From an uncultured Halomonas sp. (lineage in GTDB: Bacteria; Pseudomonadota; Gammaproteobacteria; Pseudomonadales; Halomonadaceae), in the NCBI RefSeq assembly GCF_947493865.1, contig NZ_CANLTC010000004.1, positions 1 to 64,000 on the forward strand: DNA of 64,000 nucleotides, given 5' to 3'. Below are positions 1-8,936 of the stretch, piece by piece (within the stretch, counting starts at the first letter, position 1; every line of letters begins with the position of its first letter). The notes under the pieces were generated by a model that searched no databases, had not been told where the DNA came from, and saw only the letters and a program-made list of their open reading frames with translations. A program made the position numbers and the translations under genes.

Positions 1-131
1 CTCGGATTTACCGCCGTTTCTCTATTCTACCCGCGCCGCAAGCCCTGCCTGGTTCACGCTGATCTGCGATGAACCTTAAAAAACGGGGCCTTTGCATATC
101 ATCACTTACGTTGACTTATGAACTGACCGAT

Positions 132-695
132 TTACGAACTGGATTGGAAATCCCCGCCAGCAGCCTGCCACTGGGGCTTGCCATCCACCAGCGGCACTCG
201 CTCGCCCTTGGGTGCTTCATCGAGGCGCGCATCGAAGATCTTGCCATCGATACGATACTCGATATCGTAACCCTTGAACTGCTCCGTCGTATCCGTGACG
301 GTCCGACAGCGCTGTTCTGTCGTGGTATAGGTATCGCCCTGCTGCATGCGCCCCTGCACCTCACGCCCGGCGAAACCGCCCGCCACGGCGCCGGCTGCGG
401 TGGCGATCTTCTTGCCGCTGCCGCCGCCAACCTGATTGCCCAGCACGCCACCGACAATGGCGCCTACCGCGGTGCCGGCGATTCGGTTGGAGTCCTTGCT
501 TGGGCGCTGGCGCGTCACCGTGACGTTATCGCACACCTCGCGCGGTGTCTCGACGGTATCGGTGATGCGCTCGACGCTGACGATTTCGGCATACTGCGGC
601 GCCGAATTGGCCGTCTGAACCTGGTAGGCTCCAAAGGCCAGACCGCCTAGCCCCAGTACCGCAAGTGTGCTGCCGACAGCAATGGATTTACTCAT
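132..695 (-). CDS. Glycine-zipper 2TM envelope protein
   Basis: Small envelope protein of 187 residues. Residues about 5-28 form one hydrophobic segment that could be a signal anchor, followed by a short linker. A glycine-zipper stretch lies at about 73-112, with repeated GxxxG spacing such as VGAIVGG and AGAVAGG. This matches the glycine zipper 2TM (SlyB/OsmB/PcpY-like) family, whose members insert in or span the outer membrane. There is no lipobox cysteine near the N-terminus, so unlike SlyB it is probably not a lipoprotein. Two cysteines (about 55 and in the QRCRT stretch) could form a disulfide. It stands alone, with a 167-bp upstream gap that should hold its promoter. Its exact role is unknown. 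Confidence 0.8.
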   Translation of the reverse strand: MSKSIAVGSTLAVLGLGGLAFGAYQVQTANSAPQYAEIVSVERITDTVETPREVCDNVTVTRQRPSKDSNRIAGTAVGAIVGGVLGNQVGGGSGKKIATAAGAVAGGFAGREVQGRMQQGDTYTTTEQRCRTVTDTTEQFKGYDIEYRIDGKIFDARLDEAPKGERVPLVDGKPQWQAAGGDFQSSS

Positions 696-862
696 GGGTC
701 GCCTCCTCGATTCTTCTTGATATTGCGAGTAACTCTTCTTGGTAATGCAGTAACATCAAGTTGGAGTTTACGCTGAAGAGGCGATCAAATAAGTTTTAGA
801 ACACTGTTTCCTTAATGTTTGTCATATTACCCCTACTCTTACAAGGCACGTAAAGGGCACGC

Positions 863-2152
863 TCAAACCCCCAGCTTGTCACGAGTCCTGTAATACCACC
901 CGCCCAACGCGGTCAGCGGTACACTCAACAAGCGTCCACCCGGAAAGGGCAAATGCGGCAACCCGGCAAACACATCGAAGCGCTCGCTGTGCCCGTGCAT
1001 GATCTCGGCAATCAAGCGTCCGGCCAGATGGGTACAGGTAACGCCATGCCCGGAATAACCCTGTGCATAATAGACGTTGTCATTGATGCGCCCGAACTGA
1101 GGCAGACGGTTGAGAGTCAGCAGGAAATTGCCGCTCCAGGCATAGTCGATCTTCACACCCTTGAGCTGCGGAAAGGTCATTTCCAGCTTGGGCCGGATGA
1201 CGTTCTCGATACTGACCGGGTCCTGACCGCCGTAACTCACGCCGCCGCCATAGATCAGCCGGCGATCGCCGGACAGACGGTAATAATCGAGCAGATAGTT
1301 GCAGTCCTCCACCGCACGATCGTTGGGCAGGATGTCCCGCGCCTGTTCTTCGCTAAGCGGCTCGGTGGTGATGACCTGGGTGCTTGCCGGCATTGATTTG
1401 CCTTCCAGAGACGGCATCAGTCCCTTCATGTAGGCATTGCCCGCCAGCACCACCCGCTCGGCGATGACGCTGCCCTGGGGGGTTGTAAGTCTTACCGGCT
1501 CGCCCTGAGCGATGTCCGTTACCGGCGTCTGCTCGTAGATCACGCCCCCCAGGGATTCGAAGGCGGCTGCCTGCCCCAGCACCAGATTGAGCGGATGCAT
1601 GTGGCCGCCGGAGTGATCGAGCAAGGCGCCGGCATAGCGCTTGCTGCCGATCTCGCGCTGATAGGCCTGGCCTTCCAGCAATTCCAGCTGATCGTTGCCG
1701 AAGCGCTCCCAGAGCGCCTTGTGTTCGACAAGCCCTTTCATCTGCTTGGCGTTGCAGGCCGCGAACAGATTGCCTTCCTTGAGATCGCACTGAATGTCGT
1801 AACGCTTGATACGTTCGCGAATGATGCGATTGCCCTCGAAGGCCATGTCTCCCAGTGCCCGCGCCGTATCGGTGCCGTACTTGTCTTCGATGACGTCCAT
1901 GTCGCGACTGTAGCTATTGACGATCTGACCGCCATTGCGCCCGGACGCACCGAAGCCAACCCGAGCCGCCTCCAGTACCACGACCTGATGCCCTTTCTCC
2001 GCCAGATGAAGCGCCGCGGAGATGCCGGTAAAACCGGCCCCTACGACACAGACGTCGCAACGAATCTCCTTTTGCAACGCAGGGCGTTCAGGACCGGGAT
2101 TGGCCGAGGCGGCGTAATAGGAACCTACATGAGACGTGCTAGGCGATGGCAT
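863..2152 (-). CDS. puuB: FAD-dependent gamma-glutamylputrescine oxidase-like (PuuB, copy 1)
   Basis: Soluble FAD-dependent amine oxidoreductase of the DAO family, 429 residues, close to the 426 of E. coli PuuB. A Rossmann FAD-binding motif (GAGFTG, about 38-43) follows a short N-terminal extension, with an acidic residue after the next strand (VVLEA) and the GASGRNGG segment typical of this family. PuuB oxidises gamma-glutamyl-putrescine to the aldehyde with release of ammonia and H2O2. It is the last gene of the polyamine cluster, downstream of the GST homologue, and puuA lies about 2.3 kb upstream. A second paralogue lies at 10160-11452. Which of the two handles gamma-glutamylputrescine cannot be told from sequence; the other may use spermidine or another amine. 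Confidence 0.82.
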   Translation of the reverse strand: MPSPSTSHVGSYYAASANPGPERPALQKEIRCDVCVVGAGFTGISAALHLAEKGHQVVVLEAARVGFGASGRNGGQIVNSYSRDMDVIEDKYGTDTARALGDMAFEGNRIIRERIKRYDIQCDLKEGNLFAACNAKQMKGLVEHKALWERFGNDQLELLEGQAYQREIGSKRYAGALLDHSGGHMHPLNLVLGQAAAFESLGGVIYEQTPVTDIAQGEPVRLTTPQGSVIAERVVLAGNAYMKGLMPSLEGKSMPASTQVITTEPLSEEQARDILPNDRAVEDCNYLLDYYRLSGDRRLIYGGGVSYGGQDPVSIENVIRPKLEMTFPQLKGVKIDYAWSGNFLLTLNRLPQFGRINDNVYYAQGYSGHGVTCTHLAGRLIAEIMHGHSERFDVFAGLPHLPFPGGRLLSVPLTALGGWYYRTRDKLGV

Positions 2153-2291
2153 CGACGTTCTCCAGATAAGCGTTTCTTTTATTCAACGTATACCCGCGAT
2201 AGTACGCCAATTGGGCCAAGCATCTCAAGAAAGTGGTATTTTATTTAAAACACTTGGAGTCACAAAATCTGTCGAAATAGCTTCTTTCCCG

Positions 2292-3101
2292 TCAGATGAA
2301 TGCGTTTTCAAGATCGAGATAGTTTCCGCTCTGCTCTCGGATGGCTCTGCCCTGATCGAGAACCTCTGCGGATACGTCCTTGAAGTGCGGCCGGCTGGCG
2401 ATCGTCTCGATCCACTGGAAAACCCGCGGATAGCCCTTGAATCGATAGCCGATCGCGACGATCTGATAAAGCTCACAGACTATTGAAAGATCGGCTAGCG
2501 TCGGATGTTCGCCGCCGCAAAGCATGCCCGGGGATGAATCGTCCACGCCCTGCCTTTCAAAGTGGGATTCCAGCATCGCCAATCCGGATTTCAAGCCTTC
2601 CTGCAAAGGCCTGATCTGGGTGTCCTGAAGCTCGTACTTGAGCATGGGCAGTGTCAGATGCAGGTTCATGATGGAATGAAAACTGTCGAAACGCCGAATG
2701 TTGCCGTGATGCCAGGCCAGCCACTGATCGATGCAGGCGCTGCGCCGGGCGTCCTGCTCGCCGGGATACCAGCGTCGAGCCTTTTCCTGATCGTCCGCCT
2801 CACGGCAGACATGGCGCAGGATGGCATGGCTTTCCGCCAGCAGAAAGTGCCCGCTTCTATCCCAACTTTCCTCATTGCCAATGCTGTCGTTTTCAGGTCC
2901 CACTCCCGGTGGTGTCACGGCAATCGCGGGTAGGCTCTTGAAGGCATTGATGCGCTCGGCAAACCAGGGCTCGCGTGCCTCCCCGTTGGCGAAATCGACT
3001 TCGTGCCAGCGATAAGGTACTTCAAGCTCCCGCAGCAATATTTCGACGGCGCGGCAAGGCTGGGATAGACGGTGTGCGTATAGAGTAAGTGTCGTATTCA
3101 T
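2292..3101 (-). CDS. Glutathione S-transferase family protein
   Basis: Cytosolic GST-fold protein of 269 residues. The N-terminal thioredoxin-like domain starts LTLYAHRLSQPCRAVEILL, as in theta-class GSTs, where Ser or Cys near position 13-16 contacts glutathione. ESHAI at about 90 corresponds to the family's glutathione-binding ES motif. A helical C-terminal domain follows. It is about 50 residues longer than a typical bacterial GST, with an insertion around residues 55-80 before the ESHAI motif. It sits inside the polyamine cluster between a PotF-like gene and puuB copy 1, separated from the former by a strong terminator, so it needs its own promoter. A link to detoxifying aldehydes or peroxide from polyamine oxidation is only a guess from position. 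Confidence 0.75.
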   Translation of the reverse strand: MNTTLTLYAHRLSQPCRAVEILLRELEVPYRWHEVDFANGEAREPWFAERINAFKSLPAIAVTPPGVGPENDSIGNEESWDRSGHFLLAESHAILRHVCREADDQEKARRWYPGEQDARRSACIDQWLAWHHGNIRRFDSFHSIMNLHLTLPMLKYELQDTQIRPLQEGLKSGLAMLESHFERQGVDDSSPGMLCGGEHPTLADLSIVCELYQIVAIGYRFKGYPRVFQWIETIASRPHFKDVSAEVLDQGRAIREQSGNYLDLENAFI

Positions 3102-3157
3102 GACATCAGTATGGACGTTCGACTCGACAGATTCATAGCCGCTATATTCATCATTTT

Positions 3158-3191
3158 GAAAAAAACGATCAGCCTGGTGATCGTTTTTTTC
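3158..3191 (-). terminator. Rho-independent terminator after the second potF-like gene
   Basis: A perfect 14-bp stem (3158-3171 with 3178-3191) encloses a 6-nt loop. Its arms carry runs of seven A and seven T, so it can work on both strands. It follows the stop codon of the binding-protein gene at 3210 and separates it from the GST gene. Confidence 0.9.
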
Positions 3192-3209
3192 GTAGCGGCC
3201 CGCAATGTC

Positions 3210-4274
3210 TCAGCGGCTTCTCACCTCGTTCCACAGCTGCTGCAACAGCTGAAGTTGATCGCCCTCGATCACTGGCGTGGTCACCAGGGTCTCACGCTGC
3301 TGGGGAGTCAAGCGCGACGACTCCCTGAGTTCCGGGGCGACCTTGTCCAGCGCTGCCTCATTGGGCGTACGATAGAAGGCATAGTTCGCCGATCTGGCGG
3401 CGTTTTCCGGGCGCTGCAGAAATTCGATGAACTGATTGGCGAGTTTCGGGTGCGGAGCCCGCTTGGTAATCACGAAGGTGTCGACCCCTAGTTGGGAACC
3501 TTCTTGGGGGACGAAGAACTCCAGATCGCCGTAGGTTTCGGGGGAGTCCGCCTTGCGATACTCGAGATCGCCGCTATAGGTCACCGCTACCTCGGTAACG
3601 CCCCGGGCGATCTGATCGATGGCGGCGGTGCTGTCGACAAAGCCGGTGAAGTTGTCGCGATCGAGCACCTTGCTCATCAGCTTGGCCGCTTCGACCCAAG
3701 GCTCCTGACCGACGCAATCGAAGCCTGCGCCCTGGTAGGCACAGGCCATGCCCAGGCTGACCTGCGGATCCCCGCCCAGCAAGGCAAAAGGCTGATCCGG
3801 GTTGACGGCCGGATCGAACAGCAGACTCCAGGAGTGCTCTGGATTTTCGAAGGTCTTGGTGTCGTAGACGATACCGGTGACGCCCCAGAGATAAGGAACG
3901 CTATAGAGTTCATCTGGATCGTAATCCGGATGGCGAAAGGCCTCCATCAGGTTGTCGCGATTATCGACGATATCGGGGTCCAACTCTTGAACCAGCCCAG
4001 CGTTGATCAGTCGTGGCACAAAGTAGTCCGTGGGTACCACCACGTCGTATTGCGCATCGCCCCCGGCGGCCAGTTTGGAAAACATCTCCGCGTTCGAGGT
4101 GAAATAGCTTTGAACCACCTCGGCGTCATACTCCTGCTCGAAATCCTTCAGAACCTCGGGATCCATGTATTCGGTCCAGTTGAACAGATACAGCTTTTCT
4201 GCGGCTCCTGCCTGCATGCTCAGGGCCAGCAGACAGACGCCCATCAAAGGCGGCAGCGAAGAGGTAATGCGCAT
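3210..4274 (-). CDS. potF: Periplasmic polyamine-binding protein (PotF-like, second copy)
   Basis: Periplasmic substrate-binding component of a spermidine/putrescine ABC importer, 354 residues. It has a cleavable signal peptide of about 24 residues ending AGAA, then the family opening EKLYLFNWTEYMDPEVL. The pair LPVTD-like PTDYFVPRLI and VPYLWGVTGIVYD are typical PotD/PotF lobe motifs. An AAGGATCC ribosome-binding site lies upstream of the chosen ATG. It has no permease or ATPase genes of its own and lies downstream of puuA, ended by a terminator at 3158-3191. It is clearly paralogous to the binding protein at 6091-7152 and could feed the same PotGHI transporter with another polyamine, or act in sensing. 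The two proteins share fold and motifs but differ in many places, so the duplication is old. Confidence 0.9.
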   Translation of the reverse strand: MRITSSLPPLMGVCLLALSMQAGAAEKLYLFNWTEYMDPEVLKDFEQEYDAEVVQSYFTSNAEMFSKLAAGGDAQYDVVVPTDYFVPRLINAGLVQELDPDIVDNRDNLMEAFRHPDYDPDELYSVPYLWGVTGIVYDTKTFENPEHSWSLLFDPAVNPDQPFALLGGDPQVSLGMACAYQGAGFDCVGQEPWVEAAKLMSKVLDRDNFTGFVDSTAAIDQIARGVTEVAVTYSGDLEYRKADSPETYGDLEFFVPQEGSQLGVDTFVITKRAPHPKLANQFIEFLQRPENAARSANYAFYRTPNEAALDKVAPELRESSRLTPQQRETLVTTPVIEGDQLQLLQQLWNEVRSR

Positions 4275-4389
4275 GTCGGGGATCCTTATGAGTCGATTTT
4301 GTTCGTAAGGATTCCATCATAGCCCGAATGACGCTTGCAGTTAATCGGCCCGTGCCGAGGCTCGTGGGCGCTACACCTCATGGCATATT

Positions 4390-4418
4390 AAAAAGGCGTA
4401 CCCGTCACCGGATACGCC
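4390..4418 (-). terminator. Terminator downstream of puuA
   Basis: Read on the minus strand, a 9-bp stem (4410-4418 with 4395-4403, one G-T pair) with a 6-nt loop is followed directly by five T. It lies 35 bp after the puuA stop codon and 116 bp before the next gene, so puuA and the second potF are at least partly separate transcripts. Confidence 0.85.
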
Positions 4419-4452
4419 GCAAGATGCCAATCAAGAGTGGCCAGAAGACAGT

Positions 4453-5820
4453 TTACACCCGCAATAACAAGTGCTCTCGCTCCCAGGAACTGATAACGCC
4501 AAAGTAGGCGGTATGTTCTGCGCGCTTGACCGCCAGATAACTATTGATGAACCGCTCGCCCAGCAGGTCCGCAAGGGCGGCGCATTCCTGAAGGCTATCC
4601 AGGGCCGGGCTGATATCGTCCGGCAGCTTGTCCCCGGTGGCCCAGGCCGAGCCCATCATGGGCGGGCGCGGGTCGATCTGACTGATCATGCCCAGATAGC
4701 CACAGGCCAGGGTGGCGGCGATCGCAAGATAGGGGTTGGCGTCGGCACCGGCCAGGCGGTTCTCGACCCGGGTCGCTTCCGGCGCCCCCATCGGCACCCG
4801 CAGCCCCACGGTGCGATTGTCGAATCCCCATTCCGTATTGACCGGCGCCGAACCACTGGTTTCGGTGCGCATCAAGCGGCGATAGGAATTGACGTTGGGG
4901 GCGAAGAACGGCATGGCCGCGGGCAGATATTGCTGCAAGCCGCCAATATAGTGATGAAACAGCTTGCTGGGCTGACCGTCCTCGCCGGCAAACAGATTTC
5001 GCCCACTCCTGATGTCCACCAGACTCTGGTGCACATGCATGGAGCTGCCCGGCTCATTGGCCATGGGCTTGGCCATGAAGGTGCCGTACATGCCGTGACG
5101 CAGCGCGGTCTCCCGCAGGGTACGCTTGAACATCACCACCTGGTCCGCCAGCATCAAGGGGTCACCGTGCTGGAAATTGACCTCCATCTGCCCCGCACCT
5201 TCTTCGTGCACCAGGGTGTCGATGTCCAGGCCCATGGCTTCGGAGTAGTCGTACATCTCCTCGAACAGCGGGTCGAACTCGTTGACCGCATCGATGGAAA
5301 AGGATTGGCGACTGCTTTCCTGACGCCCGGTGCGACCGATCGGCGGCTCCAGCGGATAGTCGGAATCGGTATTGGTCTTGACCAGATAGAACTCCACCTC
5401 CGGGGCCACCACCGGCTTCCAACCCCGATCATCGAACAGCTTGAGTACACGCTTGAGCACCCCCCGGGGGGATAGCTCCACCGGCTCGCCGGTCAGATAG
5501 TAACAGTCATGAATGATTTGAGCGGTGGGGTCTTCTGCCCAGGGGACCAGGTAGGCGGCATTGGGATCCGGCACCAGCTCCATATCGAGTTCGGCGGCAT
5601 TCCAGAAGCGGATATCCTCGTCCTCGGGATAGCCACCGGTGACCGTCTGGATGAAGATCGAGTCCGGCAGGCGCGGCCTGCCACCATTGAGATATTTCTT
5701 GGCGGGCATGATCTTGCCCTTGAGAATACCCGTCAAATCCGTCACCAGACACTCAACCTCGGTGATGCCCTTGGCTTGAAACCACTCGCTCAGCTCGTGG
5801 TGCTGACTGTCACTACTCAT
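4453..5820 (-). CDS. puuA: Gamma-glutamylputrescine synthetase
   Basis: Glutamine synthetase-family ligase, 455 residues, that joins glutamate to putrescine with ATP as the first step of the Puu pathway. The N-terminal beta-grasp domain carries the PuuA-like opening with VECLVTDLTGILKGK. The catalytic domain shows EVEFYLVKT (metal site), EEGAGQMEVNFQHGDPL, KPMANEPGSSMHVHQSL (ammonia/ATP region) and NRLAGADANPYLAIAA (the arginine/adenylation-side motif of the family). GS proper, GlnA, is longer (about 470) and starts differently. An AAGGA ribosome-binding site precedes the ATG. Neighbours are polyamine-binding proteins, PotGHI and PuuB oxidases, which supports PuuA over GlnA. Confidence 0.9.
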   Translation of the reverse strand: MSSDSQHHELSEWFQAKGITEVECLVTDLTGILKGKIMPAKKYLNGGRPRLPDSIFIQTVTGGYPEDEDIRFWNAAELDMELVPDPNAAYLVPWAEDPTAQIIHDCYYLTGEPVELSPRGVLKRVLKLFDDRGWKPVVAPEVEFYLVKTNTDSDYPLEPPIGRTGRQESSRQSFSIDAVNEFDPLFEEMYDYSEAMGLDIDTLVHEEGAGQMEVNFQHGDPLMLADQVVMFKRTLRETALRHGMYGTFMAKPMANEPGSSMHVHQSLVDIRSGRNLFAGEDGQPSKLFHHYIGGLQQYLPAAMPFFAPNVNSYRRLMRTETSGSAPVNTEWGFDNRTVGLRVPMGAPEATRVENRLAGADANPYLAIAATLACGYLGMISQIDPRPPMMGSAWATGDKLPDDISPALDSLQECAALADLLGERFINSYLAVKRAEHTAYFGVISSWEREHLLLRV

Positions 5821-5950
5821 ACAACATTCCTTACATGGCGGGTTGCGCGATTTGCCGGCAACCTCGTACCGGCATCACAAATGCAGAGGGGCAACCACGA
5901 TGACCCCTGCTTTGAGGAAGGGAACCATGAGATCCCCTTCCTATCTTTGA

Positions 5951-6090
5951 GGGAGCACTGATAAATAGACGAGCGACGTCAAGTACAAGGCGCACGGAGC
6001 ACAGGAACCGGAGCATATGGGTATATGTGACGATTCCGAGCACCGCGCAACGCAGTAATTGCGGCGCGCAGGCATTTACTCAGTGTTTCC
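5951..6090 (-). repeat. Structured intergenic repeat, type B, copy 1
   Basis: A 140-bp element whose first base follows the potF stop codon directly (minus strand). Its ends are an imperfect inverted repeat (GGAAACACTGAGTAAAT against GGGAGCACTGATAAAT). Inside are a left arm (TGCCTGCGCGCC...TACTGCGTT), an inner half-palindrome, an apical CATAT/ATATG hairpin around 6023, and a right arm (GACGAGCGACG...ACAAGGC). The same plan, with most of the interior conserved, recurs at 30403-30545. The two arms are shared with the type A elements elsewhere in the window. Confidence 0.88.
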
Positions 6091-7152
6091 TTAGCGGGAC
6101 TGGACCTCATTCCACAACTGCGTAAACGTCTGAAGCTGCTGGCCCTTGAGGCTGGGCGTGAACTTGAGGCGTTCCATGTCGTCTTCGCTGGGCTGCACCG
6201 GCGGCTTGGTCAGCACCTCATCCAGATGCGGCTTGGCTGCTTCGTTGGGGCTGGCGTAGTAGTTGTAGTTGGAGAGCTGGGCACCGACTTCCGCGTCGAG
6301 AATGAAGTTGATGAAATTGTGCGCCATTTCAGCGTTGGGCGCCTTGGAGGGGATCATCATCACATCCACCCACTTCTCGGTGCCTTCATCCGGGATCATG
6401 AACTTGATGTTCTCGAAGGATTCCGGGTTCTCATCCTTGTAGAACAGATAGTCGCCGTTGTAGGTCATCGCCACATGAGACACGCCCCGGGCAAGCTGTT
6501 GCAAGGAGGGCGTACCATCGACGAACCCACTGAAGCGCTCACGGTTCTTGGTCTCCAGCAATAGCTTGGCGCTCTCTTTCCAGGCATCCACGCCGGTACA
6601 ATCATAGCCGTGGCCGAGATAGGCACAGGCGACACCCATGTTTACCTGACCGTCTCCCATCAAGGCGAAGGGGTGGCTGGGATTGACATCGGGATCGAAC
6701 ATCAACGACCAGCTCTTGGGCGCATCCGGGAACGTTGCGGCGTTGTAGACAAGACCCGAGACGCCCCATTGATAAGGCGCGGAGTAGACCGCTCCTTCGT
6801 CGTAGCTGGGGTCATCGAACTGCTCCATGACATTGTCCAGATTCGGGATCTTGGACTTGTCGAGCTTCTGTACCAGACCGGTCTCGATCAGGCGCGGTAC
6901 ATAGTAGTTGGAGGGCACGATGATGTCGTACTGGGAGACGCCGCCGGTGTTGAGCTTGGCAAACATCTCCGGCAAGGAGTTGTAGTAGTTCTGCACCACT
7001 TCGACGTCATATTTTTCCTCGAACGCCGTGATGATCTCCGGGTCCATGTACTGGGTCCAGTTGAACAGATAGAGCTTGTTTTCCTGGGCCTGGACACTGG
7101 CGACCAGAAGAAGGCTCCCCAACGCAGTGGCAATCGTGGTCATTGTTTTCAT
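6091..7152 (-). CDS. potF: Periplasmic putrescine-binding protein of the PotFGHI transporter
   Basis: Periplasmic substrate-binding protein, 353 residues, starting MKTMTTIATALGSLLLVA. The signal peptide is cleaved near SVQA-QENK, and the mature protein opens ENKLYLFNWTQYMDPEIITAF. The SNYYVPRLI and APYQWGVSGLVYN motifs are those of PotD/PotF. The chosen ATG has AGGAGAG upstream; the longer open frame running back to 7968 overlaps potI and is not coding. The gene is 59 bp downstream of potI and completes a transporter in the order potG-potH-potI-potF. It delivers putrescine or a related polyamine to the PotHI pore. A structured repeat begins directly after its stop codon. Confidence 0.92.
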   Translation of the reverse strand: MKTMTTIATALGSLLLVASVQAQENKLYLFNWTQYMDPEIITAFEEKYDVEVVQNYYNSLPEMFAKLNTGGVSQYDIIVPSNYYVPRLIETGLVQKLDKSKIPNLDNVMEQFDDPSYDEGAVYSAPYQWGVSGLVYNAATFPDAPKSWSLMFDPDVNPSHPFALMGDGQVNMGVACAYLGHGYDCTGVDAWKESAKLLLETKNRERFSGFVDGTPSLQQLARGVSHVAMTYNGDYLFYKDENPESFENIKFMIPDEGTEKWVDVMMIPSKAPNAEMAHNFINFILDAEVGAQLSNYNYYASPNEAAKPHLDEVLTKPPVQPSEDDMERLKFTPSLKGQQLQTFTQLWNEVQSR

Positions 7153-7211
7153 TGTGTCACTCTCCTGCAAATTGACATGGGTCTTCGGTTTACATGCTCG
7201 ATACGGGGCAT

Positions 7212-8009
7212 TCAGCGCTGCCCCTGGCGGTTGAACAACAAGCTCATCAATGCCGCAATGGCAACGGCACCGATCATCAGGGCCGCGATGGCGTTGATTT
7301 CCGGCGTCACGCCTTTCTTGATCGCCCCCCAGATATAAATCGGCAAGGTGGCGCTTTCCGGTCCCGAGGTGAAGAAGCTGATCACGAAGTCGTCGATGGA
7401 GAGCGTAAACGACAGGAAGAAGGCTGAGATCAGCGCCGGCTTGATGGTCGGCAGCAGGAAGTGCCAGGCGCGCTTGAATGGCGTGGCATAAAGATCCTTG
7501 GCCGCCTCGAACAAGGTCGGGTCGAGCCCCACCAGCCGCGAATAGACGATCAGCGCCACGAAAGGGATCTGAAAGGTCACATGAGAAATGATCATGGTCA
7601 AAAGCCCGGGCTGTAGCAGGCCGGTATAACGATGTATAGAGACAAAGAACGCCATCTCCGAGATACCGAAGACGATGTCTGGCAATACGATGGGCAGATA
7701 GATCAGCACGATCAGCCAGCCGAGCTTGCGATGCCGATGGCGATACATCCCATAGCCGATCAGACAGCCGATCACCAAGGCCAGTACCGACGAAACGATC
7801 GCCAGCACCATGCTGTTCCAGAAAGCGGAGATGATCTGCTCGTTGCCCAGCAGTCGCTCGTACCAGCGCAGCGAAAAGCCGGTGAAGCGGGCGGCACTGT
7901 TGGCCGCATTGAAGGAAAAGAACACTACCACCGCCAGTGGCAGATAGAGGAATACCAGGGTCAGCCACCAGAAACCGCTCAAGCCACGCTGCAAGGTGCG
8001 CTTTTTCAT
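7212..8009 (-). CDS. potI: Polyamine ABC transporter permease PotI
   Basis: Inner-membrane permease of 265 residues with six predicted transmembrane segments and the BPD-type cytoplasmic EAA loop (EAAKDLYATPFKRAWHFLLPTIKPAL, about residues 172-197), which contacts the ATPase. This is the PotI/PotC class of spermidine/putrescine permeases; TLSIDDFVISFF near the C-terminus is a typical segment. Its start overlaps the end of potH by four bases, so the two permeases are probably translationally coupled and form the heterodimeric pore. Confidence 0.93.
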   Translation of the reverse strand: MKKRTLQRGLSGFWWLTLVFLYLPLAVVVFFSFNAANSAARFTGFSLRWYERLLGNEQIISAFWNSMVLAIVSSVLALVIGCLIGYGMYRHRHRKLGWLIVLIYLPIVLPDIVFGISEMAFFVSIHRYTGLLQPGLLTMIISHVTFQIPFVALIVYSRLVGLDPTLFEAAKDLYATPFKRAWHFLLPTIKPALISAFFLSFTLSIDDFVISFFTSGPESATLPIYIWGAIKKGVTPEINAIAALMIGAVAIAALMSLLFNRQGQR

Positions 8010-8926
8010 ATCACCACCTCCTCGCCGCCGCCCAGGCGCTTACCGATACGGCGCATGGCAAACAAGCCGATGAACGTGGCAATCAGCATCAAAATGGCGC
8101 CGGCGGCGCCCAAGGGCCAGTTGGAGCCCCCGGCAAACTGATTGGCGACCAGATTGCCCAGCATCATGCCCTTGCCGCCCCCGAGCAGTTCGGGAATCAC
8201 GTACATGCCGAAGGCCGGAATCGCCACCAGCACCGTGCCTGCCAGAAGCCCCGGCAGCGTCTGAGGGAAGACTGCGTGCCAGAAGGTGCGCATCGGGGAG
8301 GCATAAAGATCCTGAGCCGCCTGCACCTGGGCCGTATCGAGCTTCTCGAAGGCCGCATAGAGCGGCAGTACCATGAACGGCAGGAAGTTATAGACCAGCC
8401 CCAGGGTGACGGCAAAATTCGAAGGGTAAAGCCCCATGTTGGGAGGAATGACCCCTAACCACTGGGCAAGATCAGAGAGCGGTGTACCCGGCGCCAGCAA
8501 GTTCATCCAACCGAAGGTTCGAATGACCTGGTTCGTCCAGGACGGCACCACTACCAGCAGCAGCATGATGGCGCGCCACTTCACGCGACAGGTGGTGATG
8601 TAGTAGGCAATGGGGTAGGCCACCATCACCACGAGAACCGTTGCAATCAGGGTTTGCCACAAGGAGCGCAGCAGCGTGTAGAGATTGCCCGGACTCCAGC
8701 CCAGAAAGCCAAAGCCCGCCAACTGCTCGAAAGAGTCCAGGGTCAGCGGCATTTGCGGCAGGCCGTAGGGGCCATTGGTCATGAAGGCCACCGCCATGAG
8801 GTACAGACTCGGCAATACCAGGAACACGAAAATCCAAAGCGCCCCGGGCGCCACACTGAAAAGCAGGTGTTGCGACTCACCAATGACGGCTCGGCTTCGA
8901 GACGCGGTTCTTGAAGATTCCACCAT
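8006..8926 (-). CDS. potH: Polyamine ABC transporter permease PotH
   Basis: Inner-membrane permease of 306 residues from the ATG at 8926, which has GAGGAGACGATA as ribosome-binding site and lies 10 bases after the potG stop. Six transmembrane helices are visible. The EAA-type loop is AAQDLYASPMRTFWHAVFPQTLPGL (about residues 203-227). The N-terminal cytoplasmic tail of about 20 residues is polar, and the first helix lies near LFSVAPGALWIFVFLVLPSLYL. It matches PotH/PotB and pairs with PotI. A longer reading back to 8977 would overlap potG and lacks a good ribosome-binding site. Confidence 0.92.
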   Translation of the reverse strand: MVESSRTASRSRAVIGESQHLLFSVAPGALWIFVFLVLPSLYLMAVAFMTNGPYGLPQMPLTLDSFEQLAGFGFLGWSPGNLYTLLRSLWQTLIATVLVVMVAYPIAYYITTCRVKWRAIMLLLVVVPSWTNQVIRTFGWMNLLAPGTPLSDLAQWLGVIPPNMGLYPSNFAVTLGLVYNFLPFMVLPLYAAFEKLDTAQVQAAQDLYASPMRTFWHAVFPQTLPGLLAGTVLVAIPAFGMYVIPELLGGGKGMMLGNLVANQFAGGSNWPLGAAGAILMLIATFIGLFAMRRIGKRLGGGEEVVI

Positions 8927-8936
8927 TATCGTCTCC

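Noticed and set aside
1..131. End of a gene at the left edge
   Set aside because: All three plus-strand frames are open for the first 60-78 bases, so no frame can be preferred and no family is recognisable in so short a stretch.
5951..6090. Insertion-sequence or MITE remnant as the explanation of the repeats
   Set aside because: The terminal inverted repeats differ between copies and I see no target-site duplication at the four stop-codon copies. A transposon origin is not excluded but does not explain the paired changes.
7153..7968. N-terminal extension of potF giving a 625-residue fusion frame
   Set aside because: The extension lies wholly over potI in another frame. The start at 7152 has a ribosome site and a signal peptide directly follows.
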